This document shows positions 27,567 to 36,586 of a stretch of DNA of 64,000 nucleotides, piece by piece. The DNA is from VFMC01 sp046331225 (GTDB lineage: Bacteria; Actinomycetota; Acidimicrobiia; Acidimicrobiales; Ilumatobacteraceae). Each line of letters opens with the position of its first letter. The first letter of the stretch is position 1. The stretch spans positions 186,001 to 250,000 of the forward strand of contig JAXLRF010000007.1 of the NCBI GenBank assembly GCA_046331225.1, read 5' to 3'. The translations under genes were made by a program, and so were the position numbers. The notes under the pieces are model-generated. The model made no database searches. It was not told the DNA's origin and saw only the letters and a list, made by a program, of their open reading frames with translations.

Positions 27567-28103
27567 TCAACCGGCCGGCGTCCACTCGAAGAACGGCGAG
27601 TCGCCGGGCCGGCGCAGCTGGTGCGCCCGGCGCTGCACGGCGAACGACTGCAGCGATCGGGGCGGGTCGGTGTGCAGTTCGGTGAAGCCGCCGGTGGTGG
27701 CGACGGTGTCGAAGTAGCCGGCCTCCACGTCGCCGTGGCGCAACTCGCACACCGGGGGTGCGCCGAGGTCGATCAACCGCTGGCGTTCGGCCGCGTAGTC
27801 GTGCACCAGGAACGCGGTGTGGTGGTGACCCTCCTCGCCGGCGGCGTACAGGTCGCGGTAGATCGAGGGCGTGTCGTCGTGCTGCTGGATGAGCTGGATC
27901 TGCAGGTCGCCCAGGTAGCCGAACGCGTACGACACGTCGGCCTCTTGCGGTGTGCCGCGGTACTCGAACCAGTCGGCGCGGTGGTGGGGGACCACACGGA
28001 ACGGGCCGGCGCCGAACAGCGCATCCCATCGCCGGACCGCCGCCTCGATGTCGTTCACGAGGTACGCCTGCTGGAAGACGGGGTAGCGGTCCTGGGTGCC
28101 CAT
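27567..28103 (-). CDS. VOC-family (glyoxalase/dioxygenase-fold) protein
   Basis: 178 aa. Single vicinal-oxygen-chelate domain pair: QAYLVNDIEAAVRRWDALFG opens the first beta-alpha-beta-beta-beta unit, and HHHTAFLVHDYAAERQRL opens the second. Candidate metal ligands are His in EGHHHTAF, Gln in LQIQLIQQ and Glu in FTELHTDP. Close relatives are annotated as methylmalonyl-CoA epimerase-like or glyoxalase-like; the reaction cannot be fixed. TACCGT lies eight bases before the ATG on the minus strand, a likely leaderless promoter. Confidence 0.8.
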   Translation of the reverse strand: MGTQDRYPVFQQAYLVNDIEAAVRRWDALFGAGPFRVVPHHRADWFEYRGTPQEADVSYAFGYLGDLQIQLIQQHDDTPSIYRDLYAAGEEGHHHTAFLVHDYAAERQRLIDLGAPPVCELRHGDVEAGYFDTVATTGGFTELHTDPPRSLQSFAVQRRAHQLRRPGDSPFFEWTPAG

Positions 28104-28250
28104 GACGGCCGACGGTAGATCGGCCCGTGATCGGGGTTGCGATCGGCGGAGGCGTCGATAGGTTCCGGCGCACCGTCGTCGGGACCGGTCGTCCCCTCCG
28201 TCGCAGCCGTCCGCGCGCCTCCGTGCGCGCTGCTCCGCGGGAGGTCCCCG

Positions 28251-29762
28251 ATGACCGCCACCGTCCTGTCCGCCACACTGCTCGGCGTCACCGGCCAACC
28301 CGTCGCCGTCGAGGTGCACGCCGGCGTGGGCCTGCCCGGGTTCTCGATCGTCGGTTCGCCCGACGCCAACTGCCGCGAGGCCCGCGACCGGGTGCGGGCG
28401 GCGATCCTGTCGAGCGGGCTCAACTGGCCCAACCGGCGCATCACGGTCAACCTCGCACCGAGCGGGGTGCGCAAGGCGGGCGCCGGGCTCGACCTGGCCA
28501 TCGCGGTCGCGCTGCTGGTGGCCGACGACCAGTTGCCGGCAGATGCGGTCGAGCGGTTCGCGTTCGTGGGCGAACTCGGCCTCGACGGCTCGCTGCGCGG
28601 CCTGCCGGGGGTGGCCCCGATGGTCGCGTGCCGCAACGATCGCATCGTGGTGGTGCCGTCCGACGCGCACGAGCAGGCCACCGCGATCGGCGCGGTCGAG
28701 GTGCGGTGCGCGAGCACGCTGCGCGACGTGGTCGACGCGTTGGCCGGTGCGCCGTGGCCCGACCCGCCGCCCGCCGCCGATCACGACGACTCACCGGCAA
28801 TGCCCGACCTGGCCGACGTGCGGGGGCAGCCCGACGCACGGCTCGCGCTCGAGCTCGCGGCGGCGGGCGGCCATCACCTGTTGCTGGTGGGCCCGCCCGG
28901 TGCCGGCAAGACGATGCTCGCCCAGCGCCTGCCCGGGCTGTTGCCTGCGCTCGACCCGGTCGCGGCGCTCGAGGCGACGATGGTGCACTCGGCCGCCGGG
29001 GTGTCGGTCGCAGGCGGCGGCGTGGTGCGCCTGCCCACGTTCCGTGCGCCGCACCACTCGAGCTCGATGATCTCGCTGATCGGCGGCGGCACCACCACCT
29101 TGCGCCCGGGCGAGGCGTCGCTCGCGCACGGTGGGGTGCTGTTCATGGACGAGCTCGGTGAGTTCCCGGCGCACGTGCTCGACGCCCTGCGTCAGCCGCT
29201 CGAGGAAGGGGTGGTGCGGGTGTCGCGGGCGACGGCCACGGCGGTGTTGCCGGCCCGGTTCCAGATGGTGGCGGCCACCAATCCGTGCCCCTGCGGTGGG
29301 GGTCGACCCGGCGACTGCGAGTGCGATCTCAGCGCTCGGCTCAAGTACCTGCGGCGGATCTCGGGGCCGTTCCTCGACCGGTTCGACCTGCGTGTCAGCG
29401 TGAGCGCACCCACCGCCGACGAGCTGCTCGGCCGCGAGCCGGGCGAGTCGACCGCTGTGGTGCGCGACCGGGTGCTGGCCGCACGCGAGATCGCGCTCGC
29501 TCGCTCCGGCAAGCTCAACGCCGCACTCAGCGCCGACGACCTCGAGCGCTGGGCGCCGCTCAGCCACGGCGCCGAGGTGGTGGCCCGTCGCGAGTTCGAG
29601 GCCAACCGGCTCACGGGCCGTGGCCTGCACCGGGTGCGACGTGTGGCGCGCACGTTGGCCGACCTGGCGGGTGGTCACGAGCTGATCGGCGAGGACGAAC
29701 TCGTGCTGTCGTTGCAGCTGCGCGTGTCGTTCGGCGCATCCGCTCGGGTGCGTGTGCCGTGA
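28251..29762 (+). CDS. YifB/ComM family Mg-chelatase-like AAA+ ATPase
   Basis: 503 aa. ComM-type helicase associated with branch migration during natural transformation. The N-terminal ChlI domain holds VEVHAGVGLPGFSIVG and NLAPSGVRKAGAGLDLAIAV. AAA+ Walker A is GPPGAGKTMLA and Walker B LFMDELGEF. The C-rich loop TNPCPCGGGRPGDCECD is diagnostic. A GGGAGG Shine-Dalgarno fixes the ATG at 28251. The gene overlaps dprA by four bases. The same yifB-dprA-xerC order occurs in other actinobacteria. Confidence 0.92.
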   Translation: MTATVLSATLLGVTGQPVAVEVHAGVGLPGFSIVGSPDANCREARDRVRAAILSSGLNWPNRRITVNLAPSGVRKAGAGLDLAIAVALLVADDQLPADAVERFAFVGELGLDGSLRGLPGVAPMVACRNDRIVVVPSDAHEQATAIGAVEVRCASTLRDVVDALAGAPWPDPPPAADHDDSPAMPDLADVRGQPDARLALELAAAGGHHLLLVGPPGAGKTMLAQRLPGLLPALDPVAALEATMVHSAAGVSVAGGGVVRLPTFRAPHHSSSMISLIGGGTTTLRPGEASLAHGGVLFMDELGEFPAHVLDALRQPLEEGVVRVSRATATAVLPARFQMVAATNPCPCGGGRPGDCECDLSARLKYLRRISGPFLDRFDLRVSVSAPTADELLGREPGESTAVVRDRVLAAREIALARSGKLNAALSADDLERWAPLSHGAEVVARREFEANRLTGRGLHRVRRVARTLADLAGGHELIGEDELVLSLQLRVSFGASARVRVP

Positions 29763-30970
29763 CCGCGGCCGAGCTGCCCCGTGAGCTGCCCCGTGAGCTG
29801 CCCCGTGAGCTGCCCGGTGAGCTGCCCGCCGAGGCCTACGCCGCCGCGCTCGCCGGGTTCGAGCTGATGACGATGCGCCGTCTGAGCGCGCTGTTGCGCC
29901 ACCACGCCCCGGCCGAGGCGTTCGAGATCGCGGCCGGGCGGATGGCCCCGGCCCGTGGTGGTGTCGTCGACAAGGTGCTCGAGGTCGAGGGGGTCCGCTC
30001 GGCCTGGCGGCGGTGTGCGCAGCGCACCGATCCGGCGGCGGTGTACGAGCGATGTGCCGAGCTCGGGGTGCAGGTGCTCGTCGCCGCCAGCGACGACTAC
30101 CCCGACCTGTTCCGGGTCGACGCCGAGCCGCCGCCGGTGGTGTTCGCCCGCGGCGACACCGGGCTGCTCACCGGTCGGCGAGTCGCCGTGGTGGGCACCC
30201 GCAACGCCACGGCGGCGGGACGGCACCTGGCGCGCACGTTCGGGCACGGGCTCGCCGCGGCCGGGGTGCACGTCGTCAGCGGGCTGGCCCGGGGCATCGA
30301 CGGCCAGGCGCACGCCGGGGTGTTCGACGCGCTCGACGCCGTCGACCCCTGCGCCCGGCCCGGGATCGGCCGTCCCGTCGCGGTGGTGGCGTCGGGACAC
30401 GACGTGGTGTACCCGAAGGAACACCACCGCCTCTGGCACCGGGTGGCCGACGAGGGGCTGCTGCTCAGCGAGTGGCCGCCTGGCGGGCTGCCGCTCGCGT
30501 ACCGGTTCCCGCAGCGCAACCGCCTCGTCGCCGCGCTGTCCGAGATCGTCGTCGTGGTCGAGAGCCGCGAGACCGGGGGGTCGCTGATCACCGCGCAGCT
30601 GGCGGCCGAGCGCGGTATCCCGGTGATGGCGGCGCCCGGCAGCCAGCTGAGCCGAACGGCGTTGGGTGTCAACGCGCTGTTGCGTGACGGGTCGGCGCCG
30701 GTGCTCGACGTCGACGACGTGCTCGTGGCGCTCGGCCTCGACCACCGGCGGCAGTCGCCGATGGCGGCCGAGGCCCGGGTGCCGCCCCGGCCGGGTGATC
30801 TGGCCGCCTACCGAGTGGTGGCCCGGCGTGCCAGCACCGTGGGTGAGGTGGCCGAGGCGCTCGAGGTCGCCCTGGTCGACGCGGCGATGGCGCTGGCCCG
30901 GCTCGAGCAGCAGGGGTGGATCGCCCAGGTGGACGGGTGGTTCGAGCCCCTGGGGTCACTGTTCTCGTGA
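29759..30970 (+). CDS. dprA: DNA-processing protein DprA
   Basis: 403 aa from a GTG that overlaps the yifB stop (GTGA). DprA binds single-stranded DNA and loads RecA. The Rossmann-like domain shows AVVGTRNATAAGRHLARTFG, VVSGLARGIDGQAH, VVASGHDVVYPKEH and RFPQRNRLVAALSEIVVVVE with ESRETGGSLITA. A winged-helix DML1-like C-terminal domain follows (VGEVAEALEVALVDAAMALARL). The extreme N-terminus is a repeat: ELPR three times, then ELPG and ELPA, encoded by a 12-base tandem repeat and lying ahead of the conserved EAYAAALAGFELM helix. This segment is not part of the known fold. Confidence 0.92.
   Translation: MTAAELPRELPRELPRELPGELPAEAYAAALAGFELMTMRRLSALLRHHAPAEAFEIAAGRMAPARGGVVDKVLEVEGVRSAWRRCAQRTDPAAVYERCAELGVQVLVAASDDYPDLFRVDAEPPPVVFARGDTGLLTGRRVAVVGTRNATAAGRHLARTFGHGLAAAGVHVVSGLARGIDGQAHAGVFDALDAVDPCARPGIGRPVAVVASGHDVVYPKEHHRLWHRVADEGLLLSEWPPGGLPLAYRFPQRNRLVAALSEIVVVVESRETGGSLITAQLAAERGIPVMAAPGSQLSRTALGVNALLRDGSAPVLDVDDVLVALGLDHRRQSPMAAEARVPPRPGDLAAYRVVARRASTVGEVAEALEVALVDAAMALARLEQQGWIAQVDGWFEPLGSLFS
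29771..29830 (+). repeat. 12-bp tandem repeat in the 5' end of dprA
   Basis: Five in-frame copies of GAGCTGCCCCGT. The first three are identical; the fourth and fifth differ only in the last codon. Because the unit is a multiple of three, copy-number changes would not disrupt the frame. Confidence 0.95.
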
Positions 30971-30985
30971 ACGGGAGCGAATACT

Positions 30986-31933
30986 GTGGCTCGGGTGACA
31001 ACCGGAGTGCACGGGGCCGGTGGGCGGACCCTGGTCGACGAGCCCTGTGTGGCGTGGCGTCTCGACGCCTTCGCGACCTCGCTCACGGCGTCGTCCGAGC
31101 ACACCGTCGCCGCCTACGTGGGCGACGTCCGCGACTTCGCGCACTGGGCCGAGCGTGGCGGGATCGACGACCCGGCCCGCGTCGAGCGACTGCTGCTGCG
31201 CCGTTGGGTGGCGTTCCTCACGCAGCGGCGCTACGCCAAGCGGTCCGTGGCCCGCAAGGTGTCGTCGCTGCGCAAGTACTTCGGCTGGCTGCATCGCACG
31301 GGGGTGATCGCCGCCGACCCCACCTCGTCGCTGCGCGCCCCGGCGGGCGAGTCGCGCCTGCCCCGCGTGCTGTCGACCGGCGAGCTCGACCAGCTGCTCG
31401 ACGCACCGGCGCCCGAGGACGAGCCGCACTGGCGGCGCCTCCGGGACGACGCGGTGCTCGAGATCCTGTACGGCAGCGGCGTGCGTGTGAGCGAGCTCTG
31501 CTCGCTCGACGTCGCGCACGTGCGCCAGGGTCGCGGTGGCTCGGTGCCCGACGCGATCACCGTGTGGGGCAAGGGCTCGAAAGAGCGCGTGGTGCCGCTG
31601 TCGGCACCGGCGATCGACGCGTTGCGCGGCTGGCTCGGTATCCGTCACGAGGTGGTTCCCGCAGATGCGGGGGACGCGTTGTTCGGCAACGAGCGCGGCA
31701 ACCGGCTCACACCCCGCGACGTCCGGCGGATCCTCGATCGCCGGTCACCGTCGCCCACACACCCGCACGCGCTGCGTCACACCTTCGCGACGCATTTGCT
31801 CGACGGCGGGGCAGACTTACGAGCGGTGCAGGAGTTCCTCGGACACGCCGACGTCGCGACGACGCAGCGGTACACACACGTGAGCAACGAGCGCCTCCGT
31901 TCGGTCTACGCGGAGGCGCATCCGAGAGCATGA
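30986..31933 (+). CDS. xerC: tyrosine recombinase XerC
   Basis: 315 aa. Resolves chromosome dimers at dif with XerD and FtsK. The catalytic residues are Arg167 (GSGVRVSEL), Lys196 (WGKGSKER), His261 and Arg264 (HALRHTFATH), His287 (FLGHADV) and Tyr296 (TTQRYTHV). The SAM-like core-binding domain occupies about residues 22-115. GGGAG eight bases before GTG 30986 supports this start; GTG 30995 is possible. Its stop overlaps the sigma-factor ATG. It lies within the housekeeping cluster and has no sign of being a mobile-element integrase. Confidence 0.9.
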   Translation: MARVTTGVHGAGGRTLVDEPCVAWRLDAFATSLTASSEHTVAAYVGDVRDFAHWAERGGIDDPARVERLLLRRWVAFLTQRRYAKRSVARKVSSLRKYFGWLHRTGVIAADPTSSLRAPAGESRLPRVLSTGELDQLLDAPAPEDEPHWRRLRDDAVLEILYGSGVRVSELCSLDVAHVRQGRGGSVPDAITVWGKGSKERVVPLSAPAIDALRGWLGIRHEVVPADAGDALFGNERGNRLTPRDVRRILDRRSPSPTHPHALRHTFATHLLDGGADLRAVQEFLGHADVATTQRYTHVSNERLRSVYAEAHPRA

Positions 31934-32682
31934 GCATCCCCATCGACATCTCCCACTGGTGGGAGCGCTGGTTCGCTTCGCGCGACCAGGTCGCTCGCGA
32001 CCGCATCATCGAGCACTACTCGCCACTGGTGAAGTTCGTCGCCGGTCGTGTGGGCGCGGGTCTGCCGAGCAGCGTCGACCCCGGCGACCTCGTGAGCGCC
32101 GGCGTGTTCGGCCTGATCGACGCGGTCGAACGGTTCGATCCCGAGCGCGGCGTCAAGTTCGAGACCTTCGCCGTGCCCCGCATCCGCGGTGCGGTGTTCG
32201 ACGGCCTGCGATCGCTCGACTGGGTGCCCCGTTCGGTGCGCAGCCGTGCCCGCGAGGTCGAGGGCGCGTTCAGCGAGCTCGAGGCCAAGTTCGGCCGCGC
32301 ACCCACCGACGAGGAGATCGCCGGTCACCTGAAGATCAGCTCGACCGAGTTCCAGAAGTGGCTGGTCGCGATCGCCTCCACCACGGTCGGCCCGCTCGAC
32401 CGGGCGCTGGTGGCGGGCGCCGAGCCGCGCTCGCTGGCCGGCGAGACACCCGATTCGCCCTCGGCGGTGGTCGAGGAGAGCGAGGTGCGCCGCCTGGTCC
32501 GCCAGGAGGTGCGCCGCCTGCCCGAGCGCGAGAAGCTCGTCATGTCGCTGTACTACGACGAAGGTCTCACCCTCGCCGAGATCGGCTCGGTCCTCGGGGT
32601 CACCGAGAGCCGCGTGTCGCAGATCCACACCAAGGCGGTGCTGCACCTGCGTGCCCGCCTCGCCGCCAGCGGCATCTCCTGA
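31930..32682 (+). CDS. whiG: WhiG/FliA-type RNA polymerase sigma factor
   Basis: 250 aa. Regions 2 to 4 of the sigma-28 (FliA/WhiG) group. Region 2 has EHYSPLVKFVAGRVGAGLPS and DLVSAGVFGLIDAVERFDPE. The diagnostic LDWVPRSVRSRAREVEGAF lies in region 3, and LTLAEIGSVLGVTESRVSQI is the region 4 helix-turn-helix. In Streptomyces whiG controls early sporulation and sits in the same genomic position; FliA controls motility elsewhere. No flagellar or sporulation genes are in the window, so its regulon is unknown. Coupled to xerC by ATGA. Confidence 0.88.
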   Translation: MSIPIDISHWWERWFASRDQVARDRIIEHYSPLVKFVAGRVGAGLPSSVDPGDLVSAGVFGLIDAVERFDPERGVKFETFAVPRIRGAVFDGLRSLDWVPRSVRSRAREVEGAFSELEAKFGRAPTDEEIAGHLKISSTEFQKWLVAIASTTVGPLDRALVAGAEPRSLAGETPDSPSAVVEESEVRRLVRQEVRRLPEREKLVMSLYYDEGLTLAEIGSVLGVTESRVSQIHTKAVLHLRARLAASGIS

Positions 32683-32767
32683 CCGGCTCCTGACGCATCG
32701 CTCCGATCCGGAGCCACCTCGGCGCCCGCCGCGCCCCGCCGACACCACGTCGTCCCGGAGGTGCCCG

Positions 32768-33250
32768 ATGCTCGTCGCCCTGTTGCTCGCCCTGGCCGCC
32801 CCCTGCCTCGTCCCGCCGCTCGAGGCGCCGGTGACCGACCCGTTCCGGATGCCGGCGTGCACGTACTGCGCCGGCAATCGAGGCATCGAGTACGGCCCGG
32901 CCCCCGGCACGGTGGTGGTGGCCGTCGCCGACGGCGAGGTCGACTTCGCCGGCACCGTGGCCGGGGTGCGCTGGCTGGTGGTGCGCCACGCCGACGGGCT
33001 GCGCGCCTCGTACGGGCACCTGGCGTCGCTGCGGGTCGGTCGGGGCGACCGGGTGCGGGCCGGTCAGCCGCTCGGCACCACCGGTGACCGCTTCTACCTG
33101 GGGCTTCGCGACGGCGACCGCCCGGTCGACCCCACCCCGCTGCTCGGCGTGCTGCGCCGCCCACCCCGGCTGGTGCCCGTGGACGGCACCCCGGCCCGAC
33201 CCGCCCGTCCGCCGCGCCTGGTCTGTGCCAACGCGGGCGTCGCCCGGTAG
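32768..33250 (+). CDS. M23/LytM-domain protein with degenerate active site
   Basis: 160 aa, ATG chosen for the CGGAGG Shine-Dalgarno. A short hydrophobic N-terminus (LVALLLALAAPCLVPPL) may be a signal peptide. The M23 fold is recognisable: GNRGIEYGPAPGTVVVAVAD, VVRHADGLRASYGHLASL, VRAGQPLGTTGD and GDRPVDPTPLL. However, the zinc ligands are changed. The HxxxD motif is Asn37-xxx-Glu41, and the HxH motif position is Arg108-Phe-Tyr110; only the His84 of YGH remains. It is probably a non-catalytic LytM domain that binds peptidoglycan or regulates an amidase, like EnvC or NlpD. An M23-like gene just before rpsB is also found in Mycobacterium. Confidence 0.8.
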   Translation: MLVALLLALAAPCLVPPLEAPVTDPFRMPACTYCAGNRGIEYGPAPGTVVVAVADGEVDFAGTVAGVRWLVVRHADGLRASYGHLASLRVGRGDRVRAGQPLGTTGDRFYLGLRDGDRPVDPTPLLGVLRRPPRLVPVDGTPARPARPPRLVCANAGVAR

Positions 33251-33305
33251 CATCGCGGATCGGTCTGTGCCCCGGTGGCCCGGACCCATCCGAATCACAC
33301 GACCC

Positions 33306-33371
33306 CTCTGCGGTCGCCGGCCCACCGTCAGGTGTGCAGGTGCTCGGGCCCGTGTGCAGCCAACCGCAGAG
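33306..33371 (+). promoter_or_regulatory. rpsB leader hairpin (candidate autoregulatory element)
   Basis: The 131-base spacer before rpsB contains CTCTGCGGT (33306-33314) and its exact complement ACCGCAGAG (33363-33371). The right arm runs straight into the AGGAG Shine-Dalgarno at 33372-33376. Pairing would shape access to the ribosome binding site, as in other S2-autoregulated leaders. Confidence 0.45.
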
Positions 33372-33381
33372 AGGAGAACCC

Positions 33382-34242
<861 letters not shown>

Positions 34243-34248
34243 ACCACC

Positions 34249-35037
34249 ATGGCATTCACCGCGAAGGACGTGCAGGCGCTGCGTCAGGCGACCGGCGCCG
34301 GCATGATGGACGCCAAGAAGGCCCTCGAGGCCAACGACGGCGACATGGAGGCCGCGAAGCAGTGGCTCCGCGAGAAGGGCCTCGCCGCGAGCGCGAAGCG
34401 TGACGACCGCGAGAACACCCAGGGCGTCGTCGCCCTCGTGATCGACGGCAACGTCGGCGCGATCGTGAAGCTCAAGTGCGAGACCGACTTCGTCGCCTCG
34501 AGCGACCGGTTCAAGGGCGAGGCGCAGACCCTCGCCGAGCTGGTGGCCGCGAAGGGCACCGACGCCGTCGCCGAGCGCAACGCCGAGCTCGAGGACATGA
34601 AGATCACCCTCAAGGAGAAGATCGAGCTGGGCGAGGTCGTCCGGATCGAGGCTGCGGCCGGCAACGTGCTCGACAGCTACCTCCACATCCAGGGCGGCCG
34701 TGGCGTCAACGGCGTGCTGGTCGAGATGGCCGACGCGTCGCAGGAGCTCGCCCACGACGTGGCCGTGCACATCGGCTTCGCCCGTCCGAAGTACCTGAGC
34801 CGCAACGACGTCCCCGCCGAGGTGATCGAGCACGAGCGCCAGACGCTCGAGACGATCAGCCGCAACGAGGGCAAGCCCGAGGCCGCGCTCCCGAAGATCA
34901 TCGAGGGTCGCATGAACGGCTTCTTCAAGGACGTCGCCCTGCTCGACCAGCCGTACGCGAAGGACGACAAGCAGTCGGTGACGCAGTTCATCGGCAAGGC
35001 GACGATCGTCAACTTCGCCCAGGTCGAGATCGGCTGA
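34249..35037 (+). CDS. tsf: elongation factor Ts
   Basis: 262 aa. Nucleotide-exchange factor for EF-Tu. The N-terminal UBA-like domain has the diagnostic LRQATGAGMMDAKKALEAND. The core domain shows VKLKCETDFVASSDRF. Two repeated core subdomains and the C-terminal module (PYAKDDKQSVTQFIG) are complete. Confidence 0.98.
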   Translation: MAFTAKDVQALRQATGAGMMDAKKALEANDGDMEAAKQWLREKGLAASAKRDDRENTQGVVALVIDGNVGAIVKLKCETDFVASSDRFKGEAQTLAELVAAKGTDAVAERNAELEDMKITLKEKIELGEVVRIEAAAGNVLDSYLHIQGGRGVNGVLVEMADASQELAHDVAVHIGFARPKYLSRNDVPAEVIEHERQTLETISRNEGKPEAALPKIIEGRMNGFFKDVALLDQPYAKDDKQSVTQFIGKATIVNFAQVEIG

Positions 35038-35092
35038 TCCGGCCTCGGCCGGGACACCCACTCACACACTCACACCTCGAGGAGCACCAGCC

Positions 35093-35872
35093 ATGACCTC
35101 GCCCCGATGGCAGCGGATCGTCTTCAAGCCGTCGGGCGAGGCCTTGGCCGGTGCCTCCGGGTCGGGCCTCGACGGCGCGACCCTCGACCACACCGCCCGC
35201 GAGATCATCGCCGTGCGCGAGCTCGGCGTCGACGTCAGCGTCGTCGTCGGTGGTGGCAACTTCTGGCGTGGCCGCACCGGCGCGATGTCGGGCATGGACG
35301 CCACCCAGAGCGATCACATCGGCATGCTCGGCACGGTGATGAACGCCCTCGCGCTGCAGGACTCGCTCGAGCGCTGCGGTCAGGACACTCGCGTGATGAG
35401 CGCGATCGAGATGCCCCGCATCGCCGAGCCCTACATCCGCCGCCGCGCGATGCGTCACCTCGAGAAGGGCCGCGTCGTGATCTTCGCGGCCGGCACGGGC
35501 AACCCGTTCTTCACCACCGACACCGCGGCGGCGCTGCGGGCCGCCGAGATGGACGCGAACGCGCTGCTGAAGGGCACGCACTCCGGCGTCGACGGCGTGT
35601 ACAGCGCCGATCCCCGCAAGGACAAGACGGCCACCAAGTACGACGAGATCGACTACATGGACGTGATGACCAAGGACCTGAAGGTCATGGACGCCACGGC
35701 CATCGCGTTCTGCCGCGACAACGACATCCCCATCGTCGTGTTCGACATGTCGACGCCGGGGGCGTTGCAGCAGATCCTGTCGGGCGAGCAGGTGGGCACG
35801 ATCGTGCACTCGAGCGCGCCGCAGATGCGTCTGCGCCGCCACGACGACCCGCCGTACACGGGCGAGCGCTGA
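35093..35872 (+). CDS. pyrH: UMP kinase
   Basis: 259 aa. Hexameric amino-acid-kinase-fold enzyme making UDP from UMP and ATP. VVVGGGNFWRG, MGMLATVMN-like IGMLGTVMNALAL, FAAGTGNPFFTTDTAAALRA and ATKYDEIDYMDVM are typical. The usual KLSGEAL phosphate loop reads KPSGEAL (Leu to Pro), a conspicuous substitution next to the catalytic Lys. GAGGAG Shine-Dalgarno. Position after tsf and before frr is standard. Confidence 0.96.
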   Translation: MTSPRWQRIVFKPSGEALAGASGSGLDGATLDHTAREIIAVRELGVDVSVVVGGGNFWRGRTGAMSGMDATQSDHIGMLGTVMNALALQDSLERCGQDTRVMSAIEMPRIAEPYIRRRAMRHLEKGRVVIFAAGTGNPFFTTDTAAALRAAEMDANALLKGTHSGVDGVYSADPRKDKTATKYDEIDYMDVMTKDLKVMDATAIAFCRDNDIPIVVFDMSTPGALQQILSGEQVGTIVHSSAPQMRLRRHDDPPYTGER

Positions 35873-35933
35873 CCGAGCGCTGCGCGCCACGCCGCACCAG
35901 CGGCGGATGGCCACGCTGCGTGCCCGCCCTGGG

Positions 35934-35939
35934 TAACCT
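35934..35939 (+). promoter_or_regulatory. -10 hexamer TAACCT of frr
   Basis: TAACCT, six bases, then GTG 35946. Gives frr a possible promoter separate from pyrH. Confidence 0.45.
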
Positions 35940-35945
35940 GAGCCG

Positions 35946-36503
35946 GTGACCGAAGAGACGCTCCTCGACGCCATCGACAAGATGGAGAAAGCGGTCGAGC
36001 ACGTGCAGAGCCAGTTCACCACCGTGCGCACGGGTCGTGCCACGCCCGCCCTGGTCGAGCGGTTGCAGGTGGAGTACTACGGCGCCCACGTGCCGCTGCA
36101 GCAGCTGGCCGGCTTCCAGGTGCCCGAGGCCCGGATGCTCGTCGTCAAGCCGCACGACCGCGGGTCGTTGGCGGCGATCGAGAAGGCCATCCGCGACAGC
36201 GACCTCGGCGTCAACCCGTCGAACGACGGTGTGGTGATCCGGCTCAACTTCCCGGCGCTCACCGAGCAGCGCCGCAAGGAGTACGTGAAGATCGTCAAGC
36301 ACATGGCCGAGGACGGTCGTGTGGCGGTGCGCAACGTCCGCCGTGATGCGCGCAAGCACATGGAAGCGGCGGAAAAGGCAGCAGAGATCTCGGCGGACGA
36401 CCTCGAGCGGGCGGAGAAGGAGCTCGAGAAGATCACCCACGACCACGTCGACAAGATCGACAAGGCGTTGGCACGCAAGGAAGAGGAACTGCTCGAGGTC
36501 TGA
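35946..36503 (+). CDS. frr: ribosome recycling factor
   Basis: 185 aa, usual length, GTG start. Splits post-termination ribosomes with EF-G. Core motifs are VRTGRATPALVERLQVEYYG, PLQQLAGFQVPEARMLVVKP, SNDGVVIRLNFPALTEQRR and VAVRNVRRDARKHMEAAEK. The C-terminal helix ends in KALARKEEELLEV. Confidence 0.98.
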   Translation: MTEETLLDAIDKMEKAVEHVQSQFTTVRTGRATPALVERLQVEYYGAHVPLQQLAGFQVPEARMLVVKPHDRGSLAAIEKAIRDSDLGVNPSNDGVVIRLNFPALTEQRRKEYVKIVKHMAEDGRVAVRNVRRDARKHMEAAEKAAEISADDLERAEKELEKITHDHVDKIDKALARKEEELLEV

Positions 36504-36505
36504 GG

Positions 36506-36537
36506 CCCGCGAGGGCGCGGGTCGTGCGACGTCGCAC
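36506..36537 (+). terminator. GC-rich hairpin plus 14-bp palindrome between frr and cdsA
   Basis: CCCGCG-AGGG-CGCGGG (36506-36521) forms a 6-base-pair stem. It is followed immediately by the perfect palindrome GTGCGACGTCGCAC (36524-36537). There is no T-run, so this may be a terminator/attenuator of the actinobacterial kind or an operator for cdsA. Confidence 0.4.
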
Positions 36538-36586
36538 ACCGCGCTGCGTGCCACGATGACGAGCAGCGAGAAACGGGGGATCCCTG

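Noticed and set aside
30986..31933. Tyrosine recombinase as sign of an integrated mobile element
   Set aside because: The gene is the core XerC at its conserved place between dprA and whiG; no attachment sites, excision genes or phage genes accompany it.
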